A DNA stretch of 64,000 nt. Source: Clostridium tyrobutyricum DSM 2637 = ATCC 25755 = JCM 11008 (lineage in GTDB: Bacteria; Bacillota; Clostridia; Clostridiales; Clostridiaceae). The notes beneath the pieces were generated by a model. It saw nothing but the letters and a program-made list of their open reading frames with translations. It did not search any database and was not told the origin of the DNA. Positions 8,213-16,967 of this stretch are shown in pieces. A program made the translations under genes and the position numbers. Position 1 is the stretch's first letter, and each line of letters starts with the position of its first letter. The stretch spans positions 1 through 64,000 of the forward strand of contig NZ_APMH01000006.1 of the NCBI RefSeq assembly GCF_000359585.1, read 5' to 3'.

Positions 8213-8539
8213 ATGTTTGATATAAGTGAAAACTTGAAGAGAATTGGAGACTACGTTCCAGATGCAGATGATGATATTGTGGTTTGCAGGTGTGAAGAAG
8301 TGACAAAAGGTGAGATAAGAAAGGCAGTTCATCAAGGAATTTTTACAATTGAAGAGATGAGGCGGTATTTAAGAACAGGTATGGGATTATGTCAGGGACA
8401 GACTTGTGAGAGATTAGTAAAATCTATAATGGCAAAGGAACTAGAAATGCCTTCACTTGAAGTCGAGCCAGCTGTTTCACGAGCTCCAATGAGGCCGATG
8501 GAGATGAAAATATTAGGAAATGACGGAGGAAATTTGTGA
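8213..8539 (+). CDS. BFD-like [2Fe-2S]-binding protein
   Basis: The 108-residue protein contains the BFD (bacterioferritin-associated ferredoxin-like) pattern: VVCRCEEVT near residue 25 and GLCQGQTC near residue 63, giving a C-x-C and C-x4-C set of ligands for one [2Fe-2S] cluster. It begins one base after the stop of the flavoprotein gene and overlaps the next start by ATGA. In related enzymes this domain is fused to the HcnB-type subunit, so it should be a subunit of the same complex. Confidence 0.85.
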   Translation: MFDISENLKRIGDYVPDADDDIVVCRCEEVTKGEIRKAVHQGIFTIEEMRRYLRTGMGLCQGQTCERLVKSIMAKELEMPSLEVEPAVSRAPMRPMEMKILGNDGGNL

Positions 8540-9675
8540 TGAAGAAAAATGCGGATGTTGTCATAATTGGCGGTGGTATTGTTGGAAATTCAGCAGCATA
8601 TTACCTTGCCAAGAGAGGCATTAAAAATGTAATTGTACTTGAAGAATCAAAAAGTATAGGGCATGGAGGTTCAAGCAGAAATGGGGGGGGAGTCAGGCAG
8701 TCAGGCAGAGATGAACGCGAACTTCCATATGCAATATACAGTGTTGAAAAATTCTGGCCTAATTTATCGGAAGAACTTGGGATGGATGTAGAGTATTTTC
8801 AATCGGGCAATTTAAGGCTTGGCAAGACAGAAGCACATATGAAAAAACTGCAAAATCTCGTGGATAAGGCACAAAAACTGGGACTTGATGTAAGAATGAT
8901 TGATGGAAAAGAAGTAAAAGAATTATGCCCGTATTTATCTGATGATATTATTGGAGCAAGTTGGTGTCCTACAGACGGCCATGCAAATCCAATGCTGGCA
9001 ACTCTGGCATATTACAAGAGAGCAATTGAATTAGGAGTTGAATTTTATACAGAAGCTAAAGTTACAGCAATTAAAAAATTCCATGGGAAGGCACGTCAGG
9101 TAATATTGGAAGACGGTACAATTTTTGAAGGAGAAAATATTATTTTAGCTGCAGGCTATGAAAGTCGTGAAATAGCAAGAACAGTGGGAATTGACATACC
9201 AATGACCAGATATTTTGAAGAGGCACTTGTAACTGAAATGCAGATTTCAATGTTTGATATGATGCTTGGAACAGCCGATGCAGATTTTTACGGACACCAA
9301 TGTAAGCACGGATCTTTTGTATTTGGCTCCGAGTCTGGACTTGAGGAGGCAAACGACATGAAATTGGATGACTTGAGGACGTCTTCTCTTACTATGTCTG
9401 CCGGTTGCCGTGCCGTTATGGGATATATCCCTGTTTTAAAAGACGCAAATATTGTAAGAAGCTGGGGCGGTTGGTTAGACTTAAGCATTGATGGAGTACC
9501 GGTTATCAGTCATATCGATGAAGTACCTGGATTGATACTGGCATGTGCATTTACAGGACATGGTTTTGGAACAGCTCCTGCAGTTGGATATATGCTTGCA
9601 CAAATGGTAGAGGGTAAAAAGACAGCAGTTGATATTACAGCACTAAGATATGACAGATTTAAAAGTTTACGATAG
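8539..9675 (+). CDS. FAD-dependent amine/amino-acid dehydrogenase, DAO family (HcnC-like)
   Basis: The 378-residue protein is a D-amino-acid-oxidase fold flavoprotein: the FAD dinucleotide motif GGGIVGNSAAYYLAKRG at the N terminus, SSRNGGGVRQSGRDE after it, and the C-terminal FTGHGFGTAPAVG typical of sarcosine and opine dehydrogenase beta subunits. It should be the substrate-oxidising subunit, converting a C-N bond to an imine. The ATG at 8539 overlaps the TGA of the previous gene and follows GGAGG; the GTG at 8536 directly in front is the alternative. It is the last gene of the second unit, followed at once by MerR-type promoter 3. Confidence 0.87.
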   Translation: MKKNADVVIIGGGIVGNSAAYYLAKRGIKNVIVLEESKSIGHGGSSRNGGGVRQSGRDERELPYAIYSVEKFWPNLSEELGMDVEYFQSGNLRLGKTEAHMKKLQNLVDKAQKLGLDVRMIDGKEVKELCPYLSDDIIGASWCPTDGHANPMLATLAYYKRAIELGVEFYTEAKVTAIKKFHGKARQVILEDGTIFEGENIILAAGYESREIARTVGIDIPMTRYFEEALVTEMQISMFDMMLGTADADFYGHQCKHGSFVFGSESGLEEANDMKLDDLRTSSLTMSAGCRAVMGYIPVLKDANIVRSWGGWLDLSIDGVPVISHIDEVPGLILACAFTGHGFGTAPAVGYMLAQMVEGKKTAVDITALRYDRFKSLR

Positions 9676-9688
9676 ATAAAATATTGTA

Positions 9689-9719
9689 TTGACCATGGTA
9701 TTATACAATAGTTTATAAT
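9689..9719 (+). promoter_or_regulatory. MerR-type promoter 3 with 19-bp spacer and dyad
   Basis: TTGACC (9689-9694) and TATAAT (9714-9719) are 19 bases apart. The spacer has a dyad with core GTAT-T-ATAC centred on 9702, the same offset as in promoters 1 and 2; its outer positions are less symmetric. It drives the PII-pot operon. Confidence 0.8.
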
Positions 9720-9766
9720 CATCATTATAAAAATAAATGTAGAAATATTATTAAGGAGGTAGTGCT

Positions 9767-10108
9767 ATGAAAAAAATTGAAGTGATTATTAGACCGGAAA
9801 AATTAGATGATTTAAAAAAAATTTTATCTAAAAATGAATATAGCGGTCTTACAGTAATGTCTGCTATGGGATGTGGTCATCAAAAAGGATTTAAAAACCC
9901 GGAGTTTGAAAAATTGGGATTAAGTATTAATTTGCTTCCAAAGTTATATGTTATGACAATTGTCTGGGATGAAGATCTGGAGAGCATATTGTCTCAAATG
10001 GTAGAAAAATTGTCAACAGGTAGTGTTGGAGATGGAAAAGTATTTGTATCAGATATAGAAGATGTAATGAGAATTCGTACAGGTGAACGAGGCAGAGACA
10101 TTTTATAA
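9767..10108 (+). CDS. PII-family signal protein lacking the T-loop tyrosine
   Basis: The 113-residue protein has the PII fold: KKIEVIIRPEKLDDLKKIL at the start, TGSVGDGKVFV (the nucleotide-binding B-loop) near residue 88 and RIRTGERG at the C-terminus. PII proteins are trimers that bind ATP, ADP and 2-oxoglutarate and control ammonium, nitrogenase or ABC-transport targets. The T-loop between GHQKG and LLPK is about one residue longer than in GlnB and has no Tyr at the uridylylation position, so modification by GlnD is not expected. It is the first gene of the potABC unit (AAGGAGG upstream), so its probable partner is the transporter encoded directly behind it. Confidence 0.88.
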   Translation: MKKIEVIIRPEKLDDLKKILSKNEYSGLTVMSAMGCGHQKGFKNPEFEKLGLSINLLPKLYVMTIVWDEDLESILSQMVEKLSTGSVGDGKVFVSDIEDVMRIRTGERGRDIL

Positions 10109-10144
10109 ATTGGTGTTAGTCTAATAATATAAGGAGTGGTTTAT

Positions 10145-11266
10145 GTGGATTATGAAAATGCTGTTCCTATTGTACAAATAAAAAATGTGAGCAAATACTT
10201 TGGAGACAATCAGGTTTTGAAAAAGATAAATCTTGATATTTATAAAGGGGAATTTTTAACCTTGCTTGGATCATCAGGTTGTGGCAAGACTACAACTCTC
10301 CGTATTATAGCAGGCTTCGAAATTCCAACAGAAGGAAGCGTTGTAATTGCGAATAAAGATGCAACTAACTTGCAGCCATATAATAGGGATGTAAATACAG
10401 TTTTTCAAAGTTATGCACTATTTACCCATATGAATGTTTTTGATAATATAGCATTTGGATTGGTAGAAAAAAAGATAAAAAAAAGTGAAATTAAGAAAAA
10501 AGTTGAAGAAATTTTGGAACTGGTACAATTAAATAATTTTGAAAAAAGGAAGCCAAGTGAAATGTCTGGTGGACAGAAACAGCGTGTTGCCATAGCAAGG
10601 GCTCTTATAAATAATCCCAAGGTACTGCTCCTAGATGAGCCATTGGCGGCACTTGATTTAAAACTTAGGAAACAAATGCAGCTGGAGTTAAAACATCTTC
10701 AACAGCAATTAGGAGTTACTTTTGTTTATGTTACACATGACCAGGAAGAAGCTCTTACTATGAGTGACCGTATTGGAGTTATGAACAAGGGTATTCTCGA
10801 ACAGATTGGAACTCCAAAAGAGATTTATGAACAACCTAAGACAAAGTTTGTAGCAGACTTTATTGGAGAATCAAATATATTTGAAGCAACAGTTTCAAAG
10901 AAAATTGGAAAAAATCTTGAACTTGTTATAGAAGATGGATCTGTATCAGCAATTGGAAATGAATTTAAAAAGAATGAAATAGTCAGTATATCGGTTCGTT
11001 TGGAACATATGAAGTTGTCAAAAGAACCAATAGAAGGATTTTGCTTAAATGGTGTTATTAAGGAACATATATACACAGGCTCCAATATAAAGACAGTAGT
11101 TCAATTACCTAGCGGAAAGTGTATAAAATTAAATAACCACCCTGATACGGAGCTTAATTCTAAAGGTACACTTGTAAATGTTTATTGGGATTTGGAAAAA
11201 GCAGTTGTAATGCATACTAAAGATGACTCACTTTATAATATAATTAACGACGCAGTATTTAAGTAG
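10145..11266 (+). CDS. potA: Spermidine/putrescine-type ABC transporter ATP-binding protein
   Basis: The 373-residue protein has Walker A GSSGCGKTT, the Q-loop, signature MSGGQKQR, Walker B LLLDEP and a C-terminal TOBE domain, in the order and length of PotA. The GTG at 10145 is preferred because AAGGAG (10131-10136) lies 8 bases before it; a GTG at 10136 overlaps that ribosome site. It powers import through the two permeases encoded downstream. The Pot family also takes up other cationic or amino-acid-like compounds, so polyamine specificity is not proven. Confidence 0.9.
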   Translation: MDYENAVPIVQIKNVSKYFGDNQVLKKINLDIYKGEFLTLLGSSGCGKTTTLRIIAGFEIPTEGSVVIANKDATNLQPYNRDVNTVFQSYALFTHMNVFDNIAFGLVEKKIKKSEIKKKVEEILELVQLNNFEKRKPSEMSGGQKQRVAIARALINNPKVLLLDEPLAALDLKLRKQMQLELKHLQQQLGVTFVYVTHDQEEALTMSDRIGVMNKGILEQIGTPKEIYEQPKTKFVADFIGESNIFEATVSKKIGKNLELVIEDGSVSAIGNEFKKNEIVSISVRLEHMKLSKEPIEGFCLNGVIKEHIYTGSNIKTVVQLPSGKCIKLNNHPDTELNSKGTLVNVYWDLEKAVVMHTKDDSLYNIINDAVFK

Positions 11267-11281
11267 AAGGGGGGAAGACAT

Positions 11282-12154
11282 ATGGTTTTACAAAACAAGG
11301 AGAATAAGGAAAGCAATAATAAATTGACAATATTATCCATGGTAGGTCCTACAGGAATATGGCTTTTTTTATTTCTCCTGCTGCCGCTTATCTATGTGCT
11401 TGCTATAAGTTTTGCAACACGTAGTCAATATGGAGGTGTAGAATGGAAGTTTTCTCTAGACAGCTACAAGCAGATATTTAACCCACTATATATGAAAGTA
11501 GTATGGAAGTCTATAGTTTTAGCATTTAATAGCAGCTGGATATGTCTTGTTATTTCGTATCCTTTTGCATTTTTAGTAAGTAAGGTAGAACCTAAAAAGA
11601 GGGCGTTTTTGCTTCTGCTTATTATGCTTCCATTTTGGGTAAATGGTTTAATAAGGTTAAATGGTTGGGCAAATATATTAAGGGATTCTGGGATAATAAA
11701 TAACATATTAATGAAATTTGGCATAATTTCTTCCCCAATTAAAATGCTATATACAGATAATTCTGTATTGTTTGGTATGATATATGAATTTTTCCCATTT
11801 ATGATTTTGCCGCTTCAAACATCTATCTCAAAAATAGATTCTACTTTAATAGAAGCTGCCAATGATTTGGGGGCAAAAAAAGTGCATACGTTTTTCAGAG
11901 TTATTTTTCCTCTGACTTTGCCTGGTATTTTCGCAGGTACAATTCAAGTGTTTATTCCAAGCCTGGGAGCATTTTATGTATCGGATGTCATGGGTGGAGG
12001 AAATTCAACTTATCTTGGAAATCTAGTTCAAAATCAATTTATGGTAGCACGTAACTGGTGTTTTGGTGCAGCATTTTCCGTATTATTAATTGTGTTTACC
12101 TTGGTGATCATAAAATTGTATTCTAAAGTTGGAAATATGGATGAATTGGCATAA
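11282..12154 (+). CDS. potB: Polyamine-type ABC transporter permease
   Basis: The 290-residue protein has six predicted membrane segments and the permease EAA loop EAANDLGAKK near residue 196 that docks on the ATPase. Order between potA and potC, and the PotB-like N-terminal P-T-G-x-W-L-F segment, place it as PotB. The start follows GGGGGAAGACAT. Confidence 0.88.
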   Translation: MVLQNKENKESNNKLTILSMVGPTGIWLFLFLLLPLIYVLAISFATRSQYGGVEWKFSLDSYKQIFNPLYMKVVWKSIVLAFNSSWICLVISYPFAFLVSKVEPKKRAFLLLLIMLPFWVNGLIRLNGWANILRDSGIINNILMKFGIISSPIKMLYTDNSVLFGMIYEFFPFMILPLQTSISKIDSTLIEAANDLGAKKVHTFFRVIFPLTLPGIFAGTIQVFIPSLGAFYVSDVMGGGNSTYLGNLVQNQFMVARNWCFGAAFSVLLIVFTLVIIKLYSKVGNMDELA

Positions 12155-12165
12155 GGGGGAAGATA

Positions 12166-12978
12166 ATGAAAAATATTAAGCGAAAAGAAAAGAAAAAATT
12201 AGGATTTTTCTCCTATGCTATTATGTTTTTAGTGTATTTGTTTTTGTATCTTCCAATTATAATGGTAATAATTTATTCATTTAATACAAATGACAGTAAT
12301 ATTGTATTTAAAGGCTTTACATTGGAATGGTACAAGCATTTATTTCAAGGAGATCAATTGATAGACTATATGATTTTAACGATAGAATTGGCAGCTGTGA
12401 GTACGATCATTTCAGTTGTTTTAGGTACACTTGCAACTATATGTATGTACAGATATGATTTTAAGTTGAAAAAATTTATTGATAGTCTTCTTTATATACC
12501 AATTGTAATTCCAGAATTAGTAATAGGTATAGCCTCTCTGGCAGCATTTACATTAATGGGTTTTAGCATGGGATTTGCTACTTTGGTTTTTGCACATGTT
12601 ACATTTTGTGTGCCATTTGTAATTATTACTTTGAGGGCTCGTATTGCTGATTTTGACCGGTCAATTGAGGAAGCTGCAATGGATTTAGGAGCCAATCAAT
12701 GGCATACATTAAAACGGGTTACACTTCCAATGCTAGTTCCAGGTATTATTTCAGGGGCATTTTTGTCAATAACATTATCTGTTGATGATGTTATTATAAG
12801 CTATTTTGTTTGTGGAGCTGGACAAATTACATTCCCAATTAAGGTATATGGCATGGTAAGAGGAAAAATATCCACTGATGTATATGCACTATCTTCACTA
12901 ATTATGTTTGTAATTATATTTACATATTTAATGTATTTTTTAGTGAAGAAGGTATTTCTTAAAAAAAGGGAGGCTTGA
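12166..12978 (+). CDS. potC: Polyamine-type ABC transporter permease
   Basis: The 270-residue protein is hydrophobic with six membrane segments, an EAAMDLGANQ coupling loop near residue 168, and the LSVDDVIISYF motif typical of PotC. It starts 11 bases after potB with GGGGGAAGATA in between, and its stop lies 2 bases before the next start. Confidence 0.88.
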   Translation: MKNIKRKEKKKLGFFSYAIMFLVYLFLYLPIIMVIIYSFNTNDSNIVFKGFTLEWYKHLFQGDQLIDYMILTIELAAVSTIISVVLGTLATICMYRYDFKLKKFIDSLLYIPIVIPELVIGIASLAAFTLMGFSMGFATLVFAHVTFCVPFVIITLRARIADFDRSIEEAAMDLGANQWHTLKRVTLPMLVPGIISGAFLSITLSVDDVIISYFVCGAGQITFPIKVYGMVRGKISTDVYALSSLIMFVIIFTYLMYFLVKKVFLKKREA

Positions 12979-12980
12979 CT

Positions 12981-14621
12981 ATGAAAGCAGATCTTATTGT
13001 GAAAGGAAAAGTATTTACTGCAGACAAACTGCTGCCGCTGGCAGAGGCATTTGCAGTAAAGAATGGCAAAATAGTATTTGTTGGAAAGCAAAGTGAAATT
13101 TCAAAATATTTTGGAAATAACACCAAAATTATCGAAAATAAAGAGGGAATTATCATACCCGGAATGACTGATGGCCATGCACATGTTACAAGTACTACTG
13201 ATCTTGTACTTGGAGTAAATCTTCATGAAGTAGAGACTGCTGAAGAATACCTGGAAAAAATAAAACAATTTTATCAAAATAATGATGATATTAATATAAT
13301 TTTTGGTCAGGGATACCAAAATGGGGTTTTTGATGAAATTGGACCTACAGCAGCTATGCTGGATAAAGTTTCAAATCAAATTCCAATTATAATGGTAAGT
13401 GAAGACGAGCATACTTTTTGGATTAACTCTAAAACTATGAGTATGGCTGGAATAGATGAAAAAACTCCTGAAATTGACGGGGGAATAATAGTAAGATATC
13501 CATGTACCAGAAAACCTACGGGATGGCTGAAGGAACTGGCAGGAAGTTTAATACAAAATATTATGCCGGCTTATACCAAAGATGATTACAAAAAAGGTAT
13601 ATTGGCATATCAGAGTATGGCGCTTTCTACAGGAGTAACTAATGTATTCGAACCGATGCTTGACAAGAGAAAAGATTATGATTTGAGATATGAAGCTTAT
13701 GCAGAACTTGCCAGGGAAGGAAAACTAAAAATTACCTTCACAGAGGCGTATACATTAGAACCAAATGATGATTATGAAGAAGTATTTAAAAAAGCAAAGA
13801 TTCTCAAAAATAAAATTAATTATGACAAAGTACGTCTTACAACATTGAAAATATTTATAGATGGTGTGGTTGAAGCTCATACTGCTTTTTTAAGAGAAGA
13901 GTATAATGATGCACCAGGAGATTTTGGAGAAAGTTTATTTGATCAGGATCAGCTTAACAAATTGGTAACAAGGGCCATAAAAGAAGGATATGTAGTCCAT
14001 ACACATGCGATAGGAGATGCGGCACTTGATTGTATTTTAAATGCGTATGAGTATGCACAAAATAAAACGGCAATTTTTGATAGGAGAAATGCAGTTACAC
14101 ATTTGCAAGTTGTTGAAGAAGAACAAATAGATCGTATGAAACAGTTACACATAGTAGCAGTAATAAATCCATATTGGCATTTTAAAAATCCAATTTATTA
14201 TAGAAACCTGGAGGTTCCATTTCTTGGACAAGAACGTGCAGACAAGGAATATCCGGCAGCTTCTTTCATAAAAAAAGGTATTGTTACAAGTCAGGCAAGT
14301 GATTGGCCAGTTACCGTTCCTGCAGATACAATGACAAGTCTTCATCTCATGGTAAATCGTGTTGAAACTGGCAAGAAAGGAGTGGAAGCACTTAATCCTA
14401 ACGAAAGAATTTCTGTAGAAGAAGCACTTATGGTGCTTACAGTAAATGGAGCTTATGAAAGTAACCTTGAGAGTAGAAAGGGGACAATTTCAGTTGGAAA
14501 AGATGCCGATTTTGTTGTTTTGGATAAAGATGTGCTGTCTATCGACGCTTTTGAGCTTTATAAGACAAAAATATGTCAAACATATATAAATGGAAAATTA
14601 GTATTCAATAAGGGGGAATAA
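12981..14621 (+). CDS. YtcJ-type amidohydrolase family protein
   Basis: This 546-residue metal-dependent hydrolase has the family hallmarks GMTDGHAH near residue 59 (metal-binding H-x-H), KIFIDGVVEAHTA, VHTHAIGDAA near residue 340 and QASDWPV near residue 440, matching the YtcJ/exoenzyme-regulatory-protein-like clade. It sits between potC and the PotD-type binding protein, so its substrate is probably the imported compound or an amide derivative of it. The ATG at 12981 follows AAGGGAGG; an upstream TTG at 12975 lies inside the potC end. A typical pot operon has no such gene. Confidence 0.85.
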   Translation: MKADLIVKGKVFTADKLLPLAEAFAVKNGKIVFVGKQSEISKYFGNNTKIIENKEGIIIPGMTDGHAHVTSTTDLVLGVNLHEVETAEEYLEKIKQFYQNNDDINIIFGQGYQNGVFDEIGPTAAMLDKVSNQIPIIMVSEDEHTFWINSKTMSMAGIDEKTPEIDGGIIVRYPCTRKPTGWLKELAGSLIQNIMPAYTKDDYKKGILAYQSMALSTGVTNVFEPMLDKRKDYDLRYEAYAELAREGKLKITFTEAYTLEPNDDYEEVFKKAKILKNKINYDKVRLTTLKIFIDGVVEAHTAFLREEYNDAPGDFGESLFDQDQLNKLVTRAIKEGYVVHTHAIGDAALDCILNAYEYAQNKTAIFDRRNAVTHLQVVEEEQIDRMKQLHIVAVINPYWHFKNPIYYRNLEVPFLGQERADKEYPAASFIKKGIVTSQASDWPVTVPADTMTSLHLMVNRVETGKKGVEALNPNERISVEEALMVLTVNGAYESNLESRKGTISVGKDADFVVLDKDVLSIDAFELYKTKICQTYINGKLVFNKGE

Positions 14622-14623
14622 TT

Positions 14624-15703
14624 GTGAAAAAGAAAACTTTGGTTGTTCTAATATGCTGTATAATTCTGGCAACACTTTTTTCAGGATGTCAAGATTCTAA
14701 AGCAAAGAAAAATGGATATGCAGATAAGCTTTATCTTTATAATTGGTCTGAATATATGACACAAGATGTGCTTGATGGTTTTAAAAAGGAATATGGAATT
14801 GAAGTTGTACAGTCCACATATGAATCAAATGATGAAATGATGGCTAAATTAATTGCAGGGAAAAAAGGACAATATGATATAGCTGTTCCAACCAATTATT
14901 ATATCAAATCAATGAAAGAAAAAGGACTTCTTGAGCCTTATGATAAAAATGCAATTGCAAATCTTAAAAACATAGATCCAAGTTATAAAAATTTACAATA
15001 TGATGAGAATAATCAATATACAGTACCATATATGGGAACTGTAAGCTTATGGGTTGGAAATAAAAAAATGCTGGATAAATCAGGTGTAACTATAAATAAA
15101 ATGAGTGATTTAAAAAATAATGCATTGAAAAATAATATTGTTTTAACAGATGATCCACAGGATGATATATCTATTGCATTAACTGCCATGGGTAAGGATC
15201 CAACAACTCATGATGTAGATACAATTAAGTCAACAATAAATTATTGGAATAATATGGAAGATTATGTTAAATCAATTTCAGATGTAAGTGATGCCAGGAC
15301 AATGCTTGCAAGAGGTGAAATTTCTGTAGCTAATGTATATAGCGGAGATGCACTTCAGGCAATGGATCAGAATAAGGATTTACAAGTTGTGATGGATAAT
15401 GAGAAAAAATCGTTTTCTATTGATAATTTTGTATTGCTTAAAGGAAGCAAACATAAGAAGGAAGCAGAATTATTCATTAATTATTGTTTAAGACCTGATG
15501 TATCAGCAAAACTCACGGAGGAATATAAATATGTATGCTTGAATAAAGCGGCAGTTTCACAGCTACCTGATAGTCTTGCGAAAAATACAGCTTGTGTATT
15601 AACGGATAAAATGAAAAAGCAGTTGTTTTATATTAATGATTTCGATGCAAATTCAACATCTGCAATGGTAGATGTTATGACAAGGGTAAAGTCTTCAAGA
15701 TAA
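14624..15703 (+). CDS. potD: PotD-type substrate-binding lipoprotein
   Basis: The 359-residue protein starts with GTG and a lipoprotein signal ending in the lipobox LFSGC (Cys at about residue 22). Mature-domain landmarks such as LYLYNWSEYM, DIAVPTNYY and the VPYMGT segment match PotD/PotF polyamine-binding proteins. It is the last gene of the unit and ends at a strong terminator. It should deliver the substrate to PotBC; whether that is spermidine, putrescine or an amine-like catabolic substrate cannot be told from the sequence. Confidence 0.9.
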   Translation: MKKKTLVVLICCIILATLFSGCQDSKAKKNGYADKLYLYNWSEYMTQDVLDGFKKEYGIEVVQSTYESNDEMMAKLIAGKKGQYDIAVPTNYYIKSMKEKGLLEPYDKNAIANLKNIDPSYKNLQYDENNQYTVPYMGTVSLWVGNKKMLDKSGVTINKMSDLKNNALKNNIVLTDDPQDDISIALTAMGKDPTTHDVDTIKSTINYWNNMEDYVKSISDVSDARTMLARGEISVANVYSGDALQAMDQNKDLQVVMDNEKKSFSIDNFVLLKGSKHKKEAELFINYCLRPDVSAKLTEEYKYVCLNKAAVSQLPDSLAKNTACVLTDKMKKQLFYINDFDANSTSAMVDVMTRVKSSR

Positions 15704-15710
15704 AGTTAAA

Positions 15711-15750
15711 AAATCTGGACTATTACATTTTGTAATAGTCCCAATTTTTT
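15711..15750 (+). terminator. Intrinsic terminator of the PII-pot operon
   Basis: An 11-bp perfect stem GGACTATTACA / TGTAATAGTCC with a 3-base loop is followed by CAATTTTTT. Confidence 0.9.
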
Positions 15751-15764
15751 AGAAAGGTAATATT

Positions 15765-16652
15765 ATGGATAAAAATATGAAGGCTAAGGGAATTGGATAT
15801 TTATTAATTTGCAGTTTAATATGGGGAAGTTCCTTTGCAGTTGTAAAAGATTCTCTAAAATCATTGACTCCAATTTGGAATTTAGCAATACGATTTATAT
15901 TTGCTTCAATTTTTATGATTTTATATTGTCATAAAGGTTTAAAGGGATTTTCAAAGAGAAGTATAAAAAATGGAATAATACTGGGGAGTATTCTATTTTG
16001 TGCAATGTTTTTTCAAAGTGAAGGGATTAATAGAACAACTGCGGGGAAAAGTTCATTTATTACAAATATATATGTAATATTAATTCCATTTACTGAGTTC
16101 TTTTGGAAAAGCAAAAAACTAAGTTTGAAGGATATAATTGCTGCAGTTATCTGCATGTCAGGTATTGGGTTTATTACTTTGGATAAAGGAATTGGTATTA
16201 GTTCAGGTGATATATTGTGCTTGATTTGTGGAATCATTTATACAGTTTATATTATAAAAATTGATGATATTCCAAAACAAGTACCATCAGCAGGAATCCA
16301 TACGATTCAGATTCTAACATGCGGTATTTTGGCGATTATTTTTGCTTTTTTATTGGAACCTTTCCCAAAAAGCGTAAGTGGAAAAGCTATGTTTGGAACT
16401 TTTTATTGTGGGGTTTTTGAATTGGGAATAGGTTTTTTATTCCAATTAAAGGGGCAAAAAATTATTTCACCTGCAATATCAAGTTTGATCATGTCTTTGG
16501 AAAGTATAACAGCATGTATTTTTTCTTATTTTATATTAGGGGAAAGTGTTTCTTTTAGGATGATAATTGGTTGTATTATGGTTTTAATTTCAATTTTAAT
16601 TCCGAATCAATCTAATTTTAAGCAAACTGGAAAAAAGAGCCCAAATATATGA
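15765..16652 (+). CDS. EamA/DMT-family transporter
   Basis: The 295-residue protein has ten predicted membrane segments in two similar halves, the EamA layout, with SLIWGSSFAVVK in the first helix and LSSLIMSLESITA near residue 240. Members export amino acids or metabolites. Its AGAAAGGTAATATT ribosome site falls just after the terminator of the pot operon, so it may be read by readthrough or have its own weak promoter. Its position suggests, but does not prove, export of a product of the catabolic island. Confidence 0.85.
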   Translation: MDKNMKAKGIGYLLICSLIWGSSFAVVKDSLKSLTPIWNLAIRFIFASIFMILYCHKGLKGFSKRSIKNGIILGSILFCAMFFQSEGINRTTAGKSSFITNIYVILIPFTEFFWKSKKLSLKDIIAAVICMSGIGFITLDKGIGISSGDILCLICGIIYTVYIIKIDDIPKQVPSAGIHTIQILTCGILAIIFAFLLEPFPKSVSGKAMFGTFYCGVFELGIGFLFQLKGQKIISPAISSLIMSLESITACIFSYFILGESVSFRMIIGCIMVLISILIPNQSNFKQTGKKSPNI

Positions 16653-16967
16653 CTATATTATGTAATATGTAAACTTATTGATATTTTAATAAATTTGAAT
16701 ATTATATAAATACAAAGTTGTTATCTGTATAATCTACAACTGTTGATAATTTTCTTACCAAACAAAAAACTAAGAAATGAAAAAAGTAAAATTTAAAAAC
16801 AATATACATAGAATTTAATAGCAGTTTTGTATAAATAAAGTTATTTTGATTTTCATTATATTCCAGCATTTGGGCTATTGCCATTAATTATAATATTATG
16901 ATATAGTAAAAAAGACTATTCGAAATTGGATAGTCTTAATTTATGTAAATAAAGGTGGAAAATGGAG
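16653..16967. other. Intergenic stretch, one hairpin only
   Basis: No supported gene. A 60-codon frame on the minus strand (16702-16884) has no ribosome site. An 8-bp hairpin AAGACTAT/ATAGTCTT (16912-16937) lies just before the next gene and is not followed by a clear T-run. Confidence 0.5.

Noticed and set aside
16702-16884. 60-codon minus-strand frame
   Set aside because: No ribosome site and composition driven by AT content; no relative recognised.
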